Source of the DNA: Gammaproteobacteria bacterium
GTDB lineage: Bacteria > Pseudomonadota > Gammaproteobacteria > GCA-001735895
Length of the DNA stretch: 41,725 bases
Assembly: GCA_022340305.1 (NCBI GenBank)
Contig: JAJDOF010000169.1
Span: 1 to 41,725 of the forward strand
Direction: 5' to 3'
Below the pieces are notes generated by a model. That model ran no database searches. It saw only the letters and a list, made by a program, of their open reading frames with translations, and was not told the DNA's origin. The position numbers were made by a program, and so were the translations under genes. Of the stretch, positions 19,005 through 28,570 are shown in pieces (the first letter of the stretch is position 1; each line of letters begins with the position of its first letter).

Positions 19005-19785
19005 GCAAGCCGGTTCCCAGGCGAAACGCAATCTGGCTACACAACCGACCAGGTTGCAGTGGCGCAAGTCCTATAACTGGGGCTTTCTGCTGGTGCCGCT
19101 GTTACTGGGTGGTTTTTACCTCGACCAGATGAAGCAGATGCTACCGATCCGCAGTATCCAGTTGCAGGGCAGTTTTGAAAATCTGGATAAAACTGAAGTC
19201 GAAGCGACGTTGCAAGGCTATCTCGGACAGGGATTCTTTTCGCTTGATATCCATCAGTTGCAGCAAGCCCTCAAGGCCAGGTCGTGGACCGAGTCGGTCT
19301 CGGTGCGCCGTGTCTGGCCGGACAAGATCCGTGTGGTGATTCGCGAAAAGAAACCGGTAGCGCGCTGGGATGCAGAGCATTTGTTAAGTGACTCGGCCCG
19401 CATTTATCTGGCGAACAGTGCTGATTTTGCACATCTGCCACTGGTGCATGCCGACAACCATCCGCCGAGCTGGGCGTTGCGCGAGTTCTACCACCTGCAG
19501 GCGCGCTTTGAAAGTGTCGATGAACGCCTGGTGACCCTGCGTGTCGATAGCCGTGGCGCTCTTGATATCGAGTTGATCAATGGTCTGCAAATCAAGCTTG
19601 GCCGAGGCGCGATCGATCACAAGATCGATCGCCTGGTGAATATTTATCAACAGCAGATTCTGCCGCGTCGCGAACAAATCGAACGGCTGGATTTGCGTTA
19701 CAGCAACGGCTTCGCCGTGGCCTGGAAAAAGGAAGCGCTACAGGGTAGCGACAAGGCGTCAATCTGGAGTAACAGCAATGTCTAA
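18988..19785 (+). CDS. ftsQ: Cell division protein FtsQ
   Basis: FtsQ is a bitopic membrane protein that links FtsL/FtsB to the early divisome. The 265-residue product has a basic cytoplasmic lead, one transmembrane helix near residues 31-46, a POTRA domain beginning at IRSIQLQGSFENL, and a beta domain that includes WPDKIRVVIREKKPVARW. ATG 18988 is preceded by GGAGAG seven bases upstream; an in-frame ATG at 18973 is less well placed. It overlaps the ddl end by 17 bp and the ftsA start by 8 bp. Confidence 0.94.
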   Translation: MFKFRKQAGSQAKRNLATQPTRLQWRKSYNWGFLLVPLLLGGFYLDQMKQMLPIRSIQLQGSFENLDKTEVEATLQGYLGQGFFSLDIHQLQQALKARSWTESVSVRRVWPDKIRVVIREKKPVARWDAEHLLSDSARIYLANSADFAHLPLVHADNHPPSWALREFYHLQARFESVDERLVTLRVDSRGALDIELINGLQIKLGRGAIDHKIDRLVNIYQQQILPRREQIERLDLRYSNGFAVAWKKEALQGSDKASIWSNSNV

Positions 19786-21013
19786 AAAGACGTCCGGGAA
19801 CCTGATCGTTGGGCTCGATATCGGCACCTCCAAGGTGGTTGCCATTGTCGGCGAGGTCACGGTTGAAGGCGACATCGAAATCATCGGCATCGGCACTCAA
19901 CCATCGCGCGGTTTGAAAAAAGGCGTGGTGGTCAATATCGAATCCACGGTGCAATCGATTCAGCGCGCGGTAGAGGAGGCGGAACTGATGGCGGGTTGCC
20001 AGATCCGTTCGGTATACGCGGGCATTGCCGGTAGCCACATTCGCAGTATCAATTCGCACGGAATTGTCGCTATCAAGGAAAAGGAAGTAACAGCAGCCGA
20101 TGTGGCGCGCGTGATTGAAGCCGCCAAGGCGGTTGCGATTCCTGCCGACCAGCGCATCCTGCATGTGCTCCCACAGGAGTTCATCATCGATAGCTCGGAA
20201 GGTATTCGCGATCCGATCAGCATGTCCGGCGTGCGCCTGGAAGCCAAGGTACACCTGGTGACGGGGGCGGTAAGCGCTGCGCAGAACATCATTAAATGCG
20301 TACGTCGCTGCGGTCTTGACGTCGATGATGTCATTCTCGAGCAACTCGCGTCGGCCTGTGCGGTGTTGACCGAAGATGAAAAGGAACTGGGTGTCTGCCT
20401 GGTTGATATCGGCGGCGGCACAACCGATATCGCGGTCTTTTCCGATGGTGCGATCCGCCATACCGCGGTGATTCCGATTGCTGGCGACCAGGTGACCAAT
20501 GATATCGCGGTGGCGCTGCGCACGCCTACCCAGTACGCCAATGATTTAAAAATCCGTTACGCCTGTGCCTTGCGTCAGCTAGCGGCGGATGGGGAAACGA
20601 TCGAGGTGCCGAGTGTCGGTGACCGCGAACCGCGCCGCCTCGCACGCCAGACATTGGCCGAGGTGGTCGAGCCACGTTATGAAGAACTGCTGAGCCTGGT
20701 GCAGGCGGAGCTGCGGCGTAGTGGGCTTGAAGAAATCTGTGCTGCCGGGATCGTACTGACCGGTGGTAGTTCGAAAATGGAAGGCGTAATCGAACTGGCG
20801 GAAGAAATCTTCCACATGCCGGTACGGTTGGGCTATCCGCAGTATGTATCGGGATTGGTCGACGTGGTTCGCAATCCGATTCATGCGACAGGTGTCGGTC
20901 TGTTGCTGTTTGGAAACAAGCAACAGTCTGGTATGTCCGGTTATCAACTGGACGCTCAAAATGAAGCTGGCCTTCTGGCGAGGATGAAAAGCTGGTTTCA
21001 GGGTAATTTTTAA
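19778..21013 (+). CDS. ftsA: Cell division protein FtsA
   Basis: FtsA is the actin-like ATPase that tethers FtsZ to the membrane. The 411 residues show the phosphate-1 loop GLDIGTSKVVAIVG, the phosphate-2 loop VDIGGGTTDIAVF, the adenosine motif ILTGGSSKMEG-like (IVLTGGSSKMEG), and a C-terminal amphipathic tail (LLARMKSWFQ) that serves as the membrane anchor. It is the last overlapping gene; ftsZ follows after 23 bp. Confidence 0.97.
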   Translation: MSKKTSGNLIVGLDIGTSKVVAIVGEVTVEGDIEIIGIGTQPSRGLKKGVVVNIESTVQSIQRAVEEAELMAGCQIRSVYAGIAGSHIRSINSHGIVAIKEKEVTAADVARVIEAAKAVAIPADQRILHVLPQEFIIDSSEGIRDPISMSGVRLEAKVHLVTGAVSAAQNIIKCVRRCGLDVDDVILEQLASACAVLTEDEKELGVCLVDIGGGTTDIAVFSDGAIRHTAVIPIAGDQVTNDIAVALRTPTQYANDLKIRYACALRQLAADGETIEVPSVGDREPRRLARQTLAEVVEPRYEELLSLVQAELRRSGLEEICAAGIVLTGGSSKMEGVIELAEEIFHMPVRLGYPQYVSGLVDVVRNPIHATGVGLLLFGNKQQSGMSGYQLDAQNEAGLLARMKSWFQGNF

Positions 21014-21036
21014 CCAATGCAAGAGGATATATTAAA

Positions 21037-22185
21037 ATGTTTGAACTAATGGATTCACACTCCAAGGACCCCGTAATCAAGGTCATTGGAGTCGGTGGGG
21101 GTGGCGGTAACGCCGTACAGCACATGGTTTCGGCAGGTATCGAAGGTGTCGAATACATTTGTGTCAACACCGACGTACAGGCGCTCAAGAAGATGGATTT
21201 GCGCACCACAATGCAAATCGGAGCCGGTATCACCAAGGGTCTGGGCGCGGGCGCTGACCCGGGTATTGGTCGTCAGGCGGCACTGGAGGATCGCGAACGC
21301 ATTCAGGAGGCGATCCAGGGATCCAACATGCTCTTTGTCACTGCTGGCATGGGTGGTGGCACGGGTACAGGTGCGGCGCCGGTGATTGCGCAGATCGCCA
21401 AGGAAATGGGCATTCTGACAGTCGCGGTGGTCACCAAGCCGTTCGGCTTCGAACGTACCAAGCGCATGGCGCAGGCGGAGCAGGGGATCAAGGAACTGGC
21501 TAATGTGGTCGATTCGCTGATTACCATTCCGAACGACAAATTGATGCCGGTACTCGGCAAGGATACTTCACTGCTGGAGGTTTTCGAGAAAGCGAACGAC
21601 GTATTGCGTGGCGCCGTACAGGGTATTGCCGAGCTGATTACCTGCCCTGGCCTGATCAATGTCGACTTTGCAGACGTGCGCACTGTCATGTCTGAAATGG
21701 GCATGGCGATGATGGGCACCGGAACCGCAAGCGGTGAAAATCGTGCCAGGGAAGCGGCCATGGCGGCGATCTCGTCACCGCTGCTGGAAGATATCAATAT
21801 TTCCGGTGCGCAGGGAATCCTGGTGAATGTCACTGCCGGTCTCGACCTGTCGATCGGCGAGCTTGACGATGTCGGCACCGCGATCACCGAACTGGCATCG
21901 GCTGATGCCAACGTTGTCGTGGGCACTGTTATCGACTCCAGCATGACCGACGGTGAACTGCGCGTCACCATGGTGGCGACTGGCCTGGGAAAGGACAAGA
22001 TAATGAGCGACGCGACGCTTTCGGCAGTTCGGCCGGAAAGCAACGGCGAGGTCGATTACAAGAAACTGGAACGTCCCACCGCGATTCGCAAGAAGATCGT
22101 GGGTGACAGTGTTGAAATGCCAGCGGACAAGGAAAGCATGGAATACCTCGAAATTCCGGCTTTTCTGCGGCGCCAGGCAGATTAA
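21037..22185 (+). CDS. ftsZ: Cell division GTPase FtsZ
   Basis: FtsZ is the tubulin-like GTPase that forms the division ring. In 382 residues it has the tubulin signature GGGTGTG (106-112), the synergy-loop NVDFADVR that completes the GTPase site, and the conserved C-terminal peptide EYLEIPAFLRRQ that binds FtsA and ZipA. The ribosome site AGAGGA nine bases before the ATG is the strongest in the cluster. That, together with the 23-bp gap after ftsA, fits the higher output expected of FtsZ. Confidence 0.98.
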   Translation: MFELMDSHSKDPVIKVIGVGGGGGNAVQHMVSAGIEGVEYICVNTDVQALKKMDLRTTMQIGAGITKGLGAGADPGIGRQAALEDRERIQEAIQGSNMLFVTAGMGGGTGTGAAPVIAQIAKEMGILTVAVVTKPFGFERTKRMAQAEQGIKELANVVDSLITIPNDKLMPVLGKDTSLLEVFEKANDVLRGAVQGIAELITCPGLINVDFADVRTVMSEMGMAMMGTGTASGENRAREAAMAAISSPLLEDINISGAQGILVNVTAGLDLSIGELDDVGTAITELASADANVVVGTVIDSSMTDGELRVTMVATGLGKDKIMSDATLSAVRPESNGEVDYKKLERPTAIRKKIVGDSVEMPADKESMEYLEIPAFLRRQAD

Positions 22186-22259
22186 TCGGCATCCTCTTGC
22201 AAGGAGAGTGGTTCAGGGATGAACCATGGCTCCATCGTCTTCCTCGAAGCGCTGCGACG

Positions 22260-22868
22260 ATGAGCGAAACGCTGCAACTGTCTCCGCAACATTTTGTGGC
22301 CGAAGGCACCGAGCGCAGGTGTTTTCGGCACCCCGATGATGAAAATTGTTGCATCAAGGTGCTCCATCCGGATTCCGGCTGCGACCGACTCTGGCGTGAG
22401 GCAAGATATTACTCGCGCCTGCAACGCCGTGGTGTCGATTTTCGGCACCTGACGCCCTATCGCGGGTTGATCGACACCAGTATGGGCAAGGGCGCAATTT
22501 TTGACCTGGTTATCGATGACGATGCTCAGATCTCGCGATCATTGCATCACTATCTGACCCAGAACGACCAACGCTTCAACGCCTGGATTGCCGATGAGAT
22601 CGAAAACCTGAAACAGAATCTATACGATCAATGGATCGTATTCCACGATTTAAATCCGACCAATATCCTTGTCAAACGGCTGGGTTTCGATGAATTCCGC
22701 CTGGTTGTCATCGATGGTATCGGTCACAACCACTTTTTCCCGGTGGCCAGTTACAGTGCGGGCATTGCGCGCAAGAAGCTGGTGCGCGTGTGGAATCGGG
22801 GGTACCGCCAGTGGTATGCCGGTTTTCCGCTCGTGGCCGGTGACTTAAAGCCTTATCCCGCAATCTGA
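22260..22868 (+). CDS. YrbL-family protein (kinase-like fold)
   Basis: The 202-residue product resembles the PhoP-network protein YrbL, a small kinase-fold protein whose biochemical activity is unknown to me. Visible matches are a FVAEGTERRCFRHP start, CIKVLHPD, a REARYYSRLQRR stretch, and the catalytic-loop-like HDLNPTNILVKR followed by VVIDGIG. The start at ATG 22260 fits the family N-terminus; the frame is open upstream to a TTG at 22197, but that extension does not look conserved. It lies 74 bp after ftsZ, where lpxC is usual. Whether it is co-transcribed with ftsZ cannot be told; no clear terminator separates them. Confidence 0.8.
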   Translation: MSETLQLSPQHFVAEGTERRCFRHPDDENCCIKVLHPDSGCDRLWREARYYSRLQRRGVDFRHLTPYRGLIDTSMGKGAIFDLVIDDDAQISRSLHHYLTQNDQRFNAWIADEIENLKQNLYDQWIVFHDLNPTNILVKRLGFDEFRLVVIDGIGHNHFFPVASYSAGIARKKLVRVWNRGYRQWYAGFPLVAGDLKPYPAI

Positions 22869-22993
22869 CATCAAGTACGGCTCCAGTCTTACCGGCTTCC
22901 CACGACATCCCCCCCGGCCCGCGAATCGGCTGACAAAAAAATCACAGCCGGGCTGCGCTTGTATTGTTGGGCAATGGTCGGCTCCGGAGTTCC

Positions 22994-23455
22994 TTAATCT
23001 GCCCTGCTGAACCTCGACTTGAGCCATTGATCGACGGAAAAGAAACCACCACCGTATATCACGTTGGTAAACAGCATCGCAGCCCACAGGTAATGCCAGA
23101 CCAGGCCGGCGCCCCTGGCGAGAGTCGCGTAATAAGACACCACTGCCATGATATTGACCAGGGTCAGTGCGATCGCGAAGAAACGCGTGCCGAAGCCGGC
23201 GATGAGGAAGATCGGAAAGACCAGTTCGCCGAAGGTGGCCAGGTAAGCGGCCAGCTCGAAGGGCAGCACCGGCACCGCGTACTCATACTCGAACAACACC
23301 AGGGTCGTTTCCCAGTCGCCAATCTTGTGCATACCCGATTTGAGAAATACCCAGGCGACGTAAAGGCGAAGGTATAGCAGGAATGGCGATTGCAACCTGC
23401 ACAACAGGTCATTAATTGCGCGCGTCGGTGCATCCAGTTTTTCGATTAACCCCAT
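22994..23455 (-). CDS. DoxX-family integral membrane protein
   Basis: The 153-residue protein has about four hydrophobic helices and the DoxX pattern: LYLRLYVAWVFLKSGMHKIGDW in the first helix region, then FELAAYLATFGELVFPIFLIAG and a WHYLWAAML segment. DoxX proteins are small membrane proteins with roles reported in quinone- or thiol-related processes; no specific role is inferred here. ATG at 23455 is preceded by GGGGAG at a good distance, so it is preferred over the in-frame TTG at 23470. It runs in the same direction as valS, 78 bp downstream, and is convergent with the YrbL-like gene. Confidence 0.85.
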   Translation of the reverse strand: MGLIEKLDAPTRAINDLLCRLQSPFLLYLRLYVAWVFLKSGMHKIGDWETTLVLFEYEYAVPVLPFELAAYLATFGELVFPIFLIAGFGTRFFAIALTLVNIMAVVSYYATLARGAGLVWHYLWAAMLFTNVIYGGGFFSVDQWLKSRFSRAD

Positions 23456-23533
23456 AATACGACTCCCCAATATTCTTAGTGAAACTGGTCATTTGGAACC
23501 AGCCATCACTAGAAAGTTCACCCGATGCTGGTA

Positions 23534-26302
23534 TTACAGGGTCTCGATGCGTCGCAATTGTGCGCGCAGGCTGGCGAGTGCAGATTCGGCGTCGGCGAGT
23601 TTTTCCTTCTCTTTGTCGACAACGTCCTGTGGGGCGCGGGCGATAAAGTTTTCATTGCCGAGTTTAGCGCCGAGACGCGTCGTTTCCTGCTCGAGTTTTT
23701 GTACATTTTTCTGCAGGCGCGCCCGTTCCGCCGCCTTGTCGATCAATCCGGCGAGTGGAATCAACTGACGCATTTCACCGACCAGTGAGGTGGCTGCCTG
23801 CGGTGCTTCGGCATCATCCTCGAGCCAGGTAATGGCTTCGAGTTTCGCCAGGGGTTTGAGCAGCGCGTGATTGCGTTCGATGCGTTCGCGATCGAGCTCA
23901 CTGCCGTGCTGACAAAGTACCGGTACCGGTTTCCCCGGCTTGATATCCATTTCCGAACGAATCTGGCGGATTCCCATGATGAATGCCTTGACCCATTCCA
24001 GTTCATCCATTGCATCGCGGTCGATCAATGCGTCGTTAGACTGTGGATAGCGGCAACGCATGATGGTTTCACCATCGACCATGGCCACTTTAGCAACGCG
24101 CTGCCACAGTTCCTCGGTGATGTAAGGCATGATCGGATGCAACAGTCGCAGAATAGACTCGAGCACATTGACCAGCGTATTGCGTGCCGCCTGCTTCGAT
24201 GCGAGCGGGTAATCGTCGGAGTAAAGCACGGCCTTGGACAGTTCGATGTACCAGTCACAATAATCGTTCCAGACGAATTCATACAGGTCGCGCGCGACCA
24301 GATCGAAACGGTAGCCTTTGATATGCGTGTCGATTTCCTGGCTGACCAGTTGCAGGCGCGTCATGATCCAGCGGTCCGCCAGTGTCGGCACCCCGGCATG
24401 GCAGTCCTCGCCCTCGGTGTTCTGCAGCACGTAGCGCGTCGCATTCCACAACTTGTTGCAGAAGTTGCGATAGCCTTCGATGCGACCCAGGTCGAAACGG
24501 ATGTCGCGCCCGGTGGTAGCGAGTGCAGTAAAGGTGAAGCGCAGGGCGTCGGTGCCGTACGCCGGAATACCATCGGGAAAATGTTTGCGTGTCGCCGACT
24601 CGATGCGCGGTGCCATATCCGGCTGCATCAATCCGCTGGTGCGCTTGGCAAGCAAATCATCCAGCGATATGCCGTCGATCAGGTCGAGCGGATCGAGCAC
24701 GTTGCCCTTGGACTTGGACATCTTGTTGCCCTCGGCGTCGCGCACCAGGCCGTGAATGTAGACTTCGTGGAAGGGCACTTCATCCATGAACTTGAGGCCG
24801 AACATGATCATGCGTGCGACCCAGAAGAAGATGATATCGAAACCGGTAACCAGTACGCTGGTCGGATAAAATGTTTTCAATGCCGAATCGTCGCGGTTGG
24901 GCCAACCCAGCGTGCTATAGGGCCACAGTGCAGATGAAAACCAGGTATCGAGCACATCTTCGTCCTGGTTCAGTTCGACAGTATCATCCAGTCCGTACTT
25001 GCTGCGCACCTCATCGACATTGGCGGCGACGTAGAAATTGCCCTCGTTGTCATACCAGGCCGGGATACGATGGCCCCACCAGATCTGCCGCGAAATACAC
25101 CAGTCCTGGATGTCTTCCATCCAGTTGAAGTAAGTTTTGCTCCAGTTTTCCGGAATGAAACGGATACGGCCATCCTTAACCGCTGCGATGGCGGGCCTGG
25201 CGAGCGGGCCGGCGCGCACAAACCACTGGTCGGTGAGGTAAGGTTCGATGACGACGCCGGAACGATCACCGTAGGGGCGCTTGTAAAGATGCGGTTCGAT
25301 CTTGACCATCAGGCCCGCGGCTTCAAGATCGGCGACTATCTTGTCACGCGCGGCGAAACGATCCATACCCCGGTAAGCCGGGGGTGCATTTTCATTCATG
25401 ATCGCATCGATGGTGAACAGATTGATCACTTCCATCTCGTGTCTCTGCCCGACTTCGTAGTCGTTGAAATCGTGCGCCGGGGTGATCTTGACACAACCGG
25501 TGCCGAACTCCGGATCGACGTAACTATCGGTAATGATGGGAATCACTCGCGTGGTCATCGGTACCTGTACCTGATGGCCGACGAAATCGCGGTAGCGGTC
25601 GTCCCCGGGGCTTACTGCGAGCGCGCCGTCGGCGAGGATCGTCTCTGGCCGGGTGGTTGCTATTTCAAGATGGGTGACGCCGTTGACGGGATCGCCGATC
25701 AGCGGGTATCGCACATGGTAGAGAAAGCCCTGTTCCTCCTCGTTAATGACCTCGAGATCGGATATTGCTGTATGCAATACCGGGTCCCAGTTGACCAGGC
25801 GTTTGCCCCGGTAAATCAGGTCTTCTTCGTAGAGCTTGATGAAGACTTCCTGCACCGCCGCAGAAAGACCCTCGTCCATGGTGAAGCGTTCGCGCGACCA
25901 GTCGGGGGAGGCGCCCATGCGCCTCAGCTGTTGAGTAATTGTGCCGCCGGATTCGGCTTTCCACTTCCATACGCGCTCGATGAATTCGTCGCGGCCGAGA
26001 TCATGACGCGTCTTACCTTCCTGGCTCAGCTGACGCTCAACCACCATTTGTGTGGCGATACCGGCGTGATCCGTGCCCGGTTGCCACAAAGTGTTGTCGC
26101 CTTTCATGCGATGATAGCGAATCAGTGTATCCATGATCGTATCCTGGAAGGCATGCCCCATGTGCAGTCGGCCGGTCACATTGGGGGGAGGGATCACGAT
26201 GCAATAGGGGTCACCATCGCCTTGCGGCGTAAAGTAGCCCTTGTCTTCCCAGCGTTGGTACCAGGTTTCTTCGATCGAGTGGGGGTTGTAGGTTTTTTCC
26301 AT
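23534..26302 (-). CDS. valS: Valyl-tRNA synthetase
   Basis: ValRS charges tRNA-Val and edits misactivated threonine. The 922-residue class I enzyme shows [15 protein letters not shown] (the HIGH-type site) near residue 40, the editing domain in the middle, [10 protein letters not shown] (the KMSKS loop) near 560, the anticodon-binding domain, and the C-terminal coiled-coil arm ([19 protein letters not shown]) seen in ValRS. ATG at 26302 gives the family N-terminus MEKTYNP; the frame extends to a TTG at 26323 with no support. It is separated by about 7.6 kb from holC/pepA, which normally neighbour it. Confidence 0.97.
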   Translation of the reverse strand: MEKTYNPHSIEETWYQRWEDKGYFTPQGDGDPYCIVIPPPNVTGRLHMGHAFQDTIMDTLIRYHRMKGDNTLWQPGTDHAGIATQMVVERQLSQEGKTRHDLGRDEFIERVWKWKAESGGTITQQLRRMGASPDWSRERFTMDEGLSAAVQEVFIKLYEEDLIYRGKRLVNWDPVLHTAISDLEVINEEEQGFLYHVRYPLIGDPVNGVTHLEIATTRPETILADGALAVSPGDDRYRDFVGHQVQVPMTTRVIPIITDSYVDPEFGTGCVKITPAHDFNDYEVGQRHEMEVINLFTIDAIMNENAPPAYRGMDRFAARDKIVADLEAAGLMVKIEPHLYKRPYGDRSGVVIEPYLTDQWFVRAGPLARPAIAAVKDGRIRFIPENWSKTYFNWMEDIQDWCISRQIWWGHRIPAWYDNEGNFYVAANVDEVRSKYGLDDTVELNQDEDVLDTWFSSALWPYSTLGWPNRDDSALKTFYPTSVLVTGFDIIFFWVARMIMFGLKFMDEVPFHEVYIHGLVRDAEGNKMSKSKGNVLDPLDLIDGISLDDLLAKRTSGLMQPDMAPRIESATRKHFPDGIPAYGTDALRFTFTALATTGRDIRFDLGRIEGYRNFCNKLWNATRYVLQNTEGEDCHAGVPTLADRWIMTRLQLVSQEIDTHIKGYRFDLVARDLYEFVWNDYCDWYIELSKAVLYSDDYPLASKQAARNTLVNVLESILRLLHPIMPYITEELWQRVAKVAMVDGETIMRCRYPQSNDALIDRDAMDELEWVKAFIMGIRQIRSEMDIKPGKPVPVLCQHGSELDRERIERNHALLKPLAKLEAITWLEDDAEAPQAATSLVGEMRQLIPLAGLIDKAAERARLQKNVQKLEQETTRLGAKLGNENFIARAPQDVVDKEKEKLADAESALASLRAQLRRIETL

Positions 26303-26475
26303 CGGGCAGGCGGCGCAATTCAAAGGGCGCGATTATAGCCTGCCGCCCCTCAAATTTGCACTGTTTCTGTCGGTGTAAAACTTATGCCGGCAAGTTGGCT
26401 TGCGACTCTGCGAACCTCCACGGGTGGGTACCAACCGGGCTTCGACGGGTTCCCTGTGGCTGTTAGCCGCGGAAC

Positions 26476-26742
26476 TTAAACGTTTGTTGTGGAAATTTTG
26501 ACATCCTTTTCCTTTGCATTCCTGATCATTTTGCCGATGACACTCAGTTCCCGGCGCAATTCATGGTAGCGCGTGCCAGTGGCATTATTTTCACTTACCT
26601 CGGCCAGTTCCTGTTCAAGCTTGTCTCTTTTTTGTTCCAGTTTGGCGATAATTTTCAGCAATTTACCGTGTTTCTTCATTTGTTTCTTGGTCGATAAATC
26701 GAAAAAATCCTGCAGTTTTTCAATCAGCTTACTGGTACTCAT
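26476..26742 (-). CDS. Small coiled-coil protein of unknown function
   Basis: I do not recognise this 88-residue protein. It is very charged and Lys/Glu-rich. A basic helix (STKKQMKKHGKLLKII) leads into a heptad-like coiled coil (KLEQKRDKLEQELAEV), then a second helix (RRELSVIGKMIRNAKEK). It has no signal peptide or membrane segment. ATG 26742 has a GGGGGA site six bases upstream, inside the 3' end of the Na/Pi gene (14-bp overlap), so it is probably translated together with that transporter; an ATG at 26748 is a close alternative. A cytoplasmic partner or regulator of the transporter is a guess from position only. Confidence 0.75.
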   Translation of the reverse strand: MSTSKLIEKLQDFFDLSTKKQMKKHGKLLKIIAKLEQKRDKLEQELAEVSENNATGTRYHELRRELSVIGKMIRNAKEKDVKISTTNV

Positions 26743-28495
26743 ATTCATCCCCCAGTCCCTTGATATCCTGATCTCTGACCCACAGGGTGACGGCGCATTT
26801 GAGCAGTTTCTTGCCGATGCTATGAGTAAATCCAATATCGTTAATCAGCGACGATGCGCTGTGTGATTCAATTTTCCGTTCCCTGATCAATACATCCACC
26901 TCGTGATTTAGTGCGACCTCAGCCTCGTTTAAACTGGCTCTTTGAATTTCTATACGAGTCAGAATTTCTTCATCGTCGCCCTCGTCCATGCGTAATTCCT
27001 GGATCATGCGCAGTACCGAAACCAGTTGCGCGCGCAGCTTATTGTATTTTGCAATTATAAATTTATTGTTACTTTTTGAATAATAGTTCAGATTTTTCTG
27101 CAATTCTCTGACGTCCTTTACCATTTCGACAATTCTGCGGGCGGCTAATTTCAGCTCATACACTTCGTTGTTATCTTCCTGGCTCATGTTGGCCTGCGAG
27201 ATCGAGGCATATTCGAGGATCTCTCCATATAAACTCTTGATCTCCTGTTGGTAGACCTGGTTTATATCGATTTTAATCTGCGACCCCGAATGCTCTACAA
27301 TTTCGCTGATCACCGCATCGGAAAAAATTTCAGTACGGTGCAGGTTCATCGCATGAACAATGGTCTCGAGGGATTTATCGTAGAGATGAATGGTTTCCTT
27401 GCGCAGTGCCGCCAGGGCCGTCGCAGGAATCTCCATGACTTCGCTGGTGAGGTATTTTGCCTTGCCACGAGCCTGTTCCTGCTCACAAAACAGGGTCTCC
27501 AGAAAGGTTACCAGTCGTTGCATAAAGGGCACCACCAGCAACACGCCGATGACGTTAAAGATGGTGTGAAACAGCGACAGCCGCATCGCGTCATCCTGGT
27601 CGGAGATCGATAACATCGGCGCCAGTATATCCACCAGCCCCTTTAGCTGGTAGATAAACACAATCGCAAAAAGCCCGGTGATCATATTAAAAATAAAGTG
27701 TGCGACGGCCAGGCGTTTGCCATTTTTGTTTGATGCGAGCGCTCCGAGAATCGCGGTGACCGTGGTGCCGATATTGGCGCCAATCGCCAGTGAAAGCGCA
27801 TTGATGTAGTCGATCTGACCGCTCGCAAGCGCGGTAATGATAATTGCCATGGTGGCACTGCTGGATTGAATAATAACCGTTGCCAGGGTTCCGAACAGAA
27901 CGTAGACCATTACCCCGGCGAAACCCGCCATTGCGTACTCGGCCAGATCGAGCCCATCCTTTAAGGTTTCAAAGCCCTCCTTCATGTAGGCGATACCGAG
28001 AAAAATGAAACCCAGACCGATCAACACACTACCCACACCTTTATAACTATTGCTTTGAGAAAACTGCAGCACCACACCGAAAATCAACATGGGTAGCGCA
28101 TAGTGCGCAATTTTAATTTTCAGGCCGAAGGAAGAAACCAGCCAGGCCGTGGCGGTGGTGCCGATGTTCGAGCCGAACACCACACCGACTGCCTGGGTCA
28201 GTCCAATGAGTTCTGCGGAAAGAAAGGAAATAATGATAACCGAGACCAACGAGGAACTCTGCACCACCGCTGTTGCCAGAAACCCGGTACCTATGGCTCG
28301 TGGAGTGGTGCTGGTAAATTTCTCCAGTACAGTTTCAAGCGCGCCGCCGCTAAACAGCTTGAATCCGTTTTCCATGTAATGCATGCCAATCAGGAATACG
28401 GCAACGCCGGCAATAATTGTCCTTGCATCATTGTTCGATACCACAAACCAGGCAAATGCCAGAAACAGCAAAGGGCTAATTATTCTTTTTAACAT
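26729..28495 (-). CDS. Na/Pi-cotransporter family protein with PhoU-like C-terminal domain
   Basis: The 588-residue protein belongs to the Na/Pi-cotransporter II-related family. The membrane half (residues 1 to about 320) contains two inverted repeats, each with the family signature QSSS: AVVQSSSLVSVI and VIIQSSSATMAI, with GSNIGTTATA and GANIGTTVTAI following. The soluble half (about 350-588) is helical and PhoU-like. Substrate could be phosphate import or export; related YjbB has been linked to export. It lies 75 bp downstream of the PiT gene on the same strand and overlaps the small coiled-coil gene, so the three look like one operon. Confidence 0.9.
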   Translation of the reverse strand: MLKRIISPLLFLAFAWFVVSNNDARTIIAGVAVFLIGMHYMENGFKLFSGGALETVLEKFTSTTPRAIGTGFLATAVVQSSSLVSVIIISFLSAELIGLTQAVGVVFGSNIGTTATAWLVSSFGLKIKIAHYALPMLIFGVVLQFSQSNSYKGVGSVLIGLGFIFLGIAYMKEGFETLKDGLDLAEYAMAGFAGVMVYVLFGTLATVIIQSSSATMAIIITALASGQIDYINALSLAIGANIGTTVTAILGALASNKNGKRLAVAHFIFNMITGLFAIVFIYQLKGLVDILAPMLSISDQDDAMRLSLFHTIFNVIGVLLVVPFMQRLVTFLETLFCEQEQARGKAKYLTSEVMEIPATALAALRKETIHLYDKSLETIVHAMNLHRTEIFSDAVISEIVEHSGSQIKIDINQVYQQEIKSLYGEILEYASISQANMSQEDNNEVYELKLAARRIVEMVKDVRELQKNLNYYSKSNNKFIIAKYNKLRAQLVSVLRMIQELRMDEGDDEEILTRIEIQRASLNEAEVALNHEVDVLIRERKIESHSASSLINDIGFTHSIGKKLLKCAVTLWVRDQDIKGLGDEYEYQ

Positions 28496-28570
28496 GCCGG
28501 CATATTCTCTAGAGTGAAATTATCATTGGACCGGTATCGGGTGGCCGTGCAGGTAAAGTTCATTGCTATC

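Noticed and set aside
22940-22960. Hairpin CAGCCGGGCTG with a nearby A/T run as a terminator for the DoxX gene
   Set aside because: On the minus strand the stem would be only four to five bases with a tiny loop before the T-run, too weak to list.
23477-23510. Inverted repeat CTGGT...ACCAG between valS and the DoxX gene
   Set aside because: Five-base arms and no T-tract; within what is expected by chance.
23867-24937. 356-residue plus-strand open frame
   Set aside because: Also antisense to valS, with no domain or ribosome site.
25070-26338. 422-residue plus-strand open frame
   Set aside because: It is antisense to valS, which has full family motifs; the frame has no recognisable domain and arises from codon bias.
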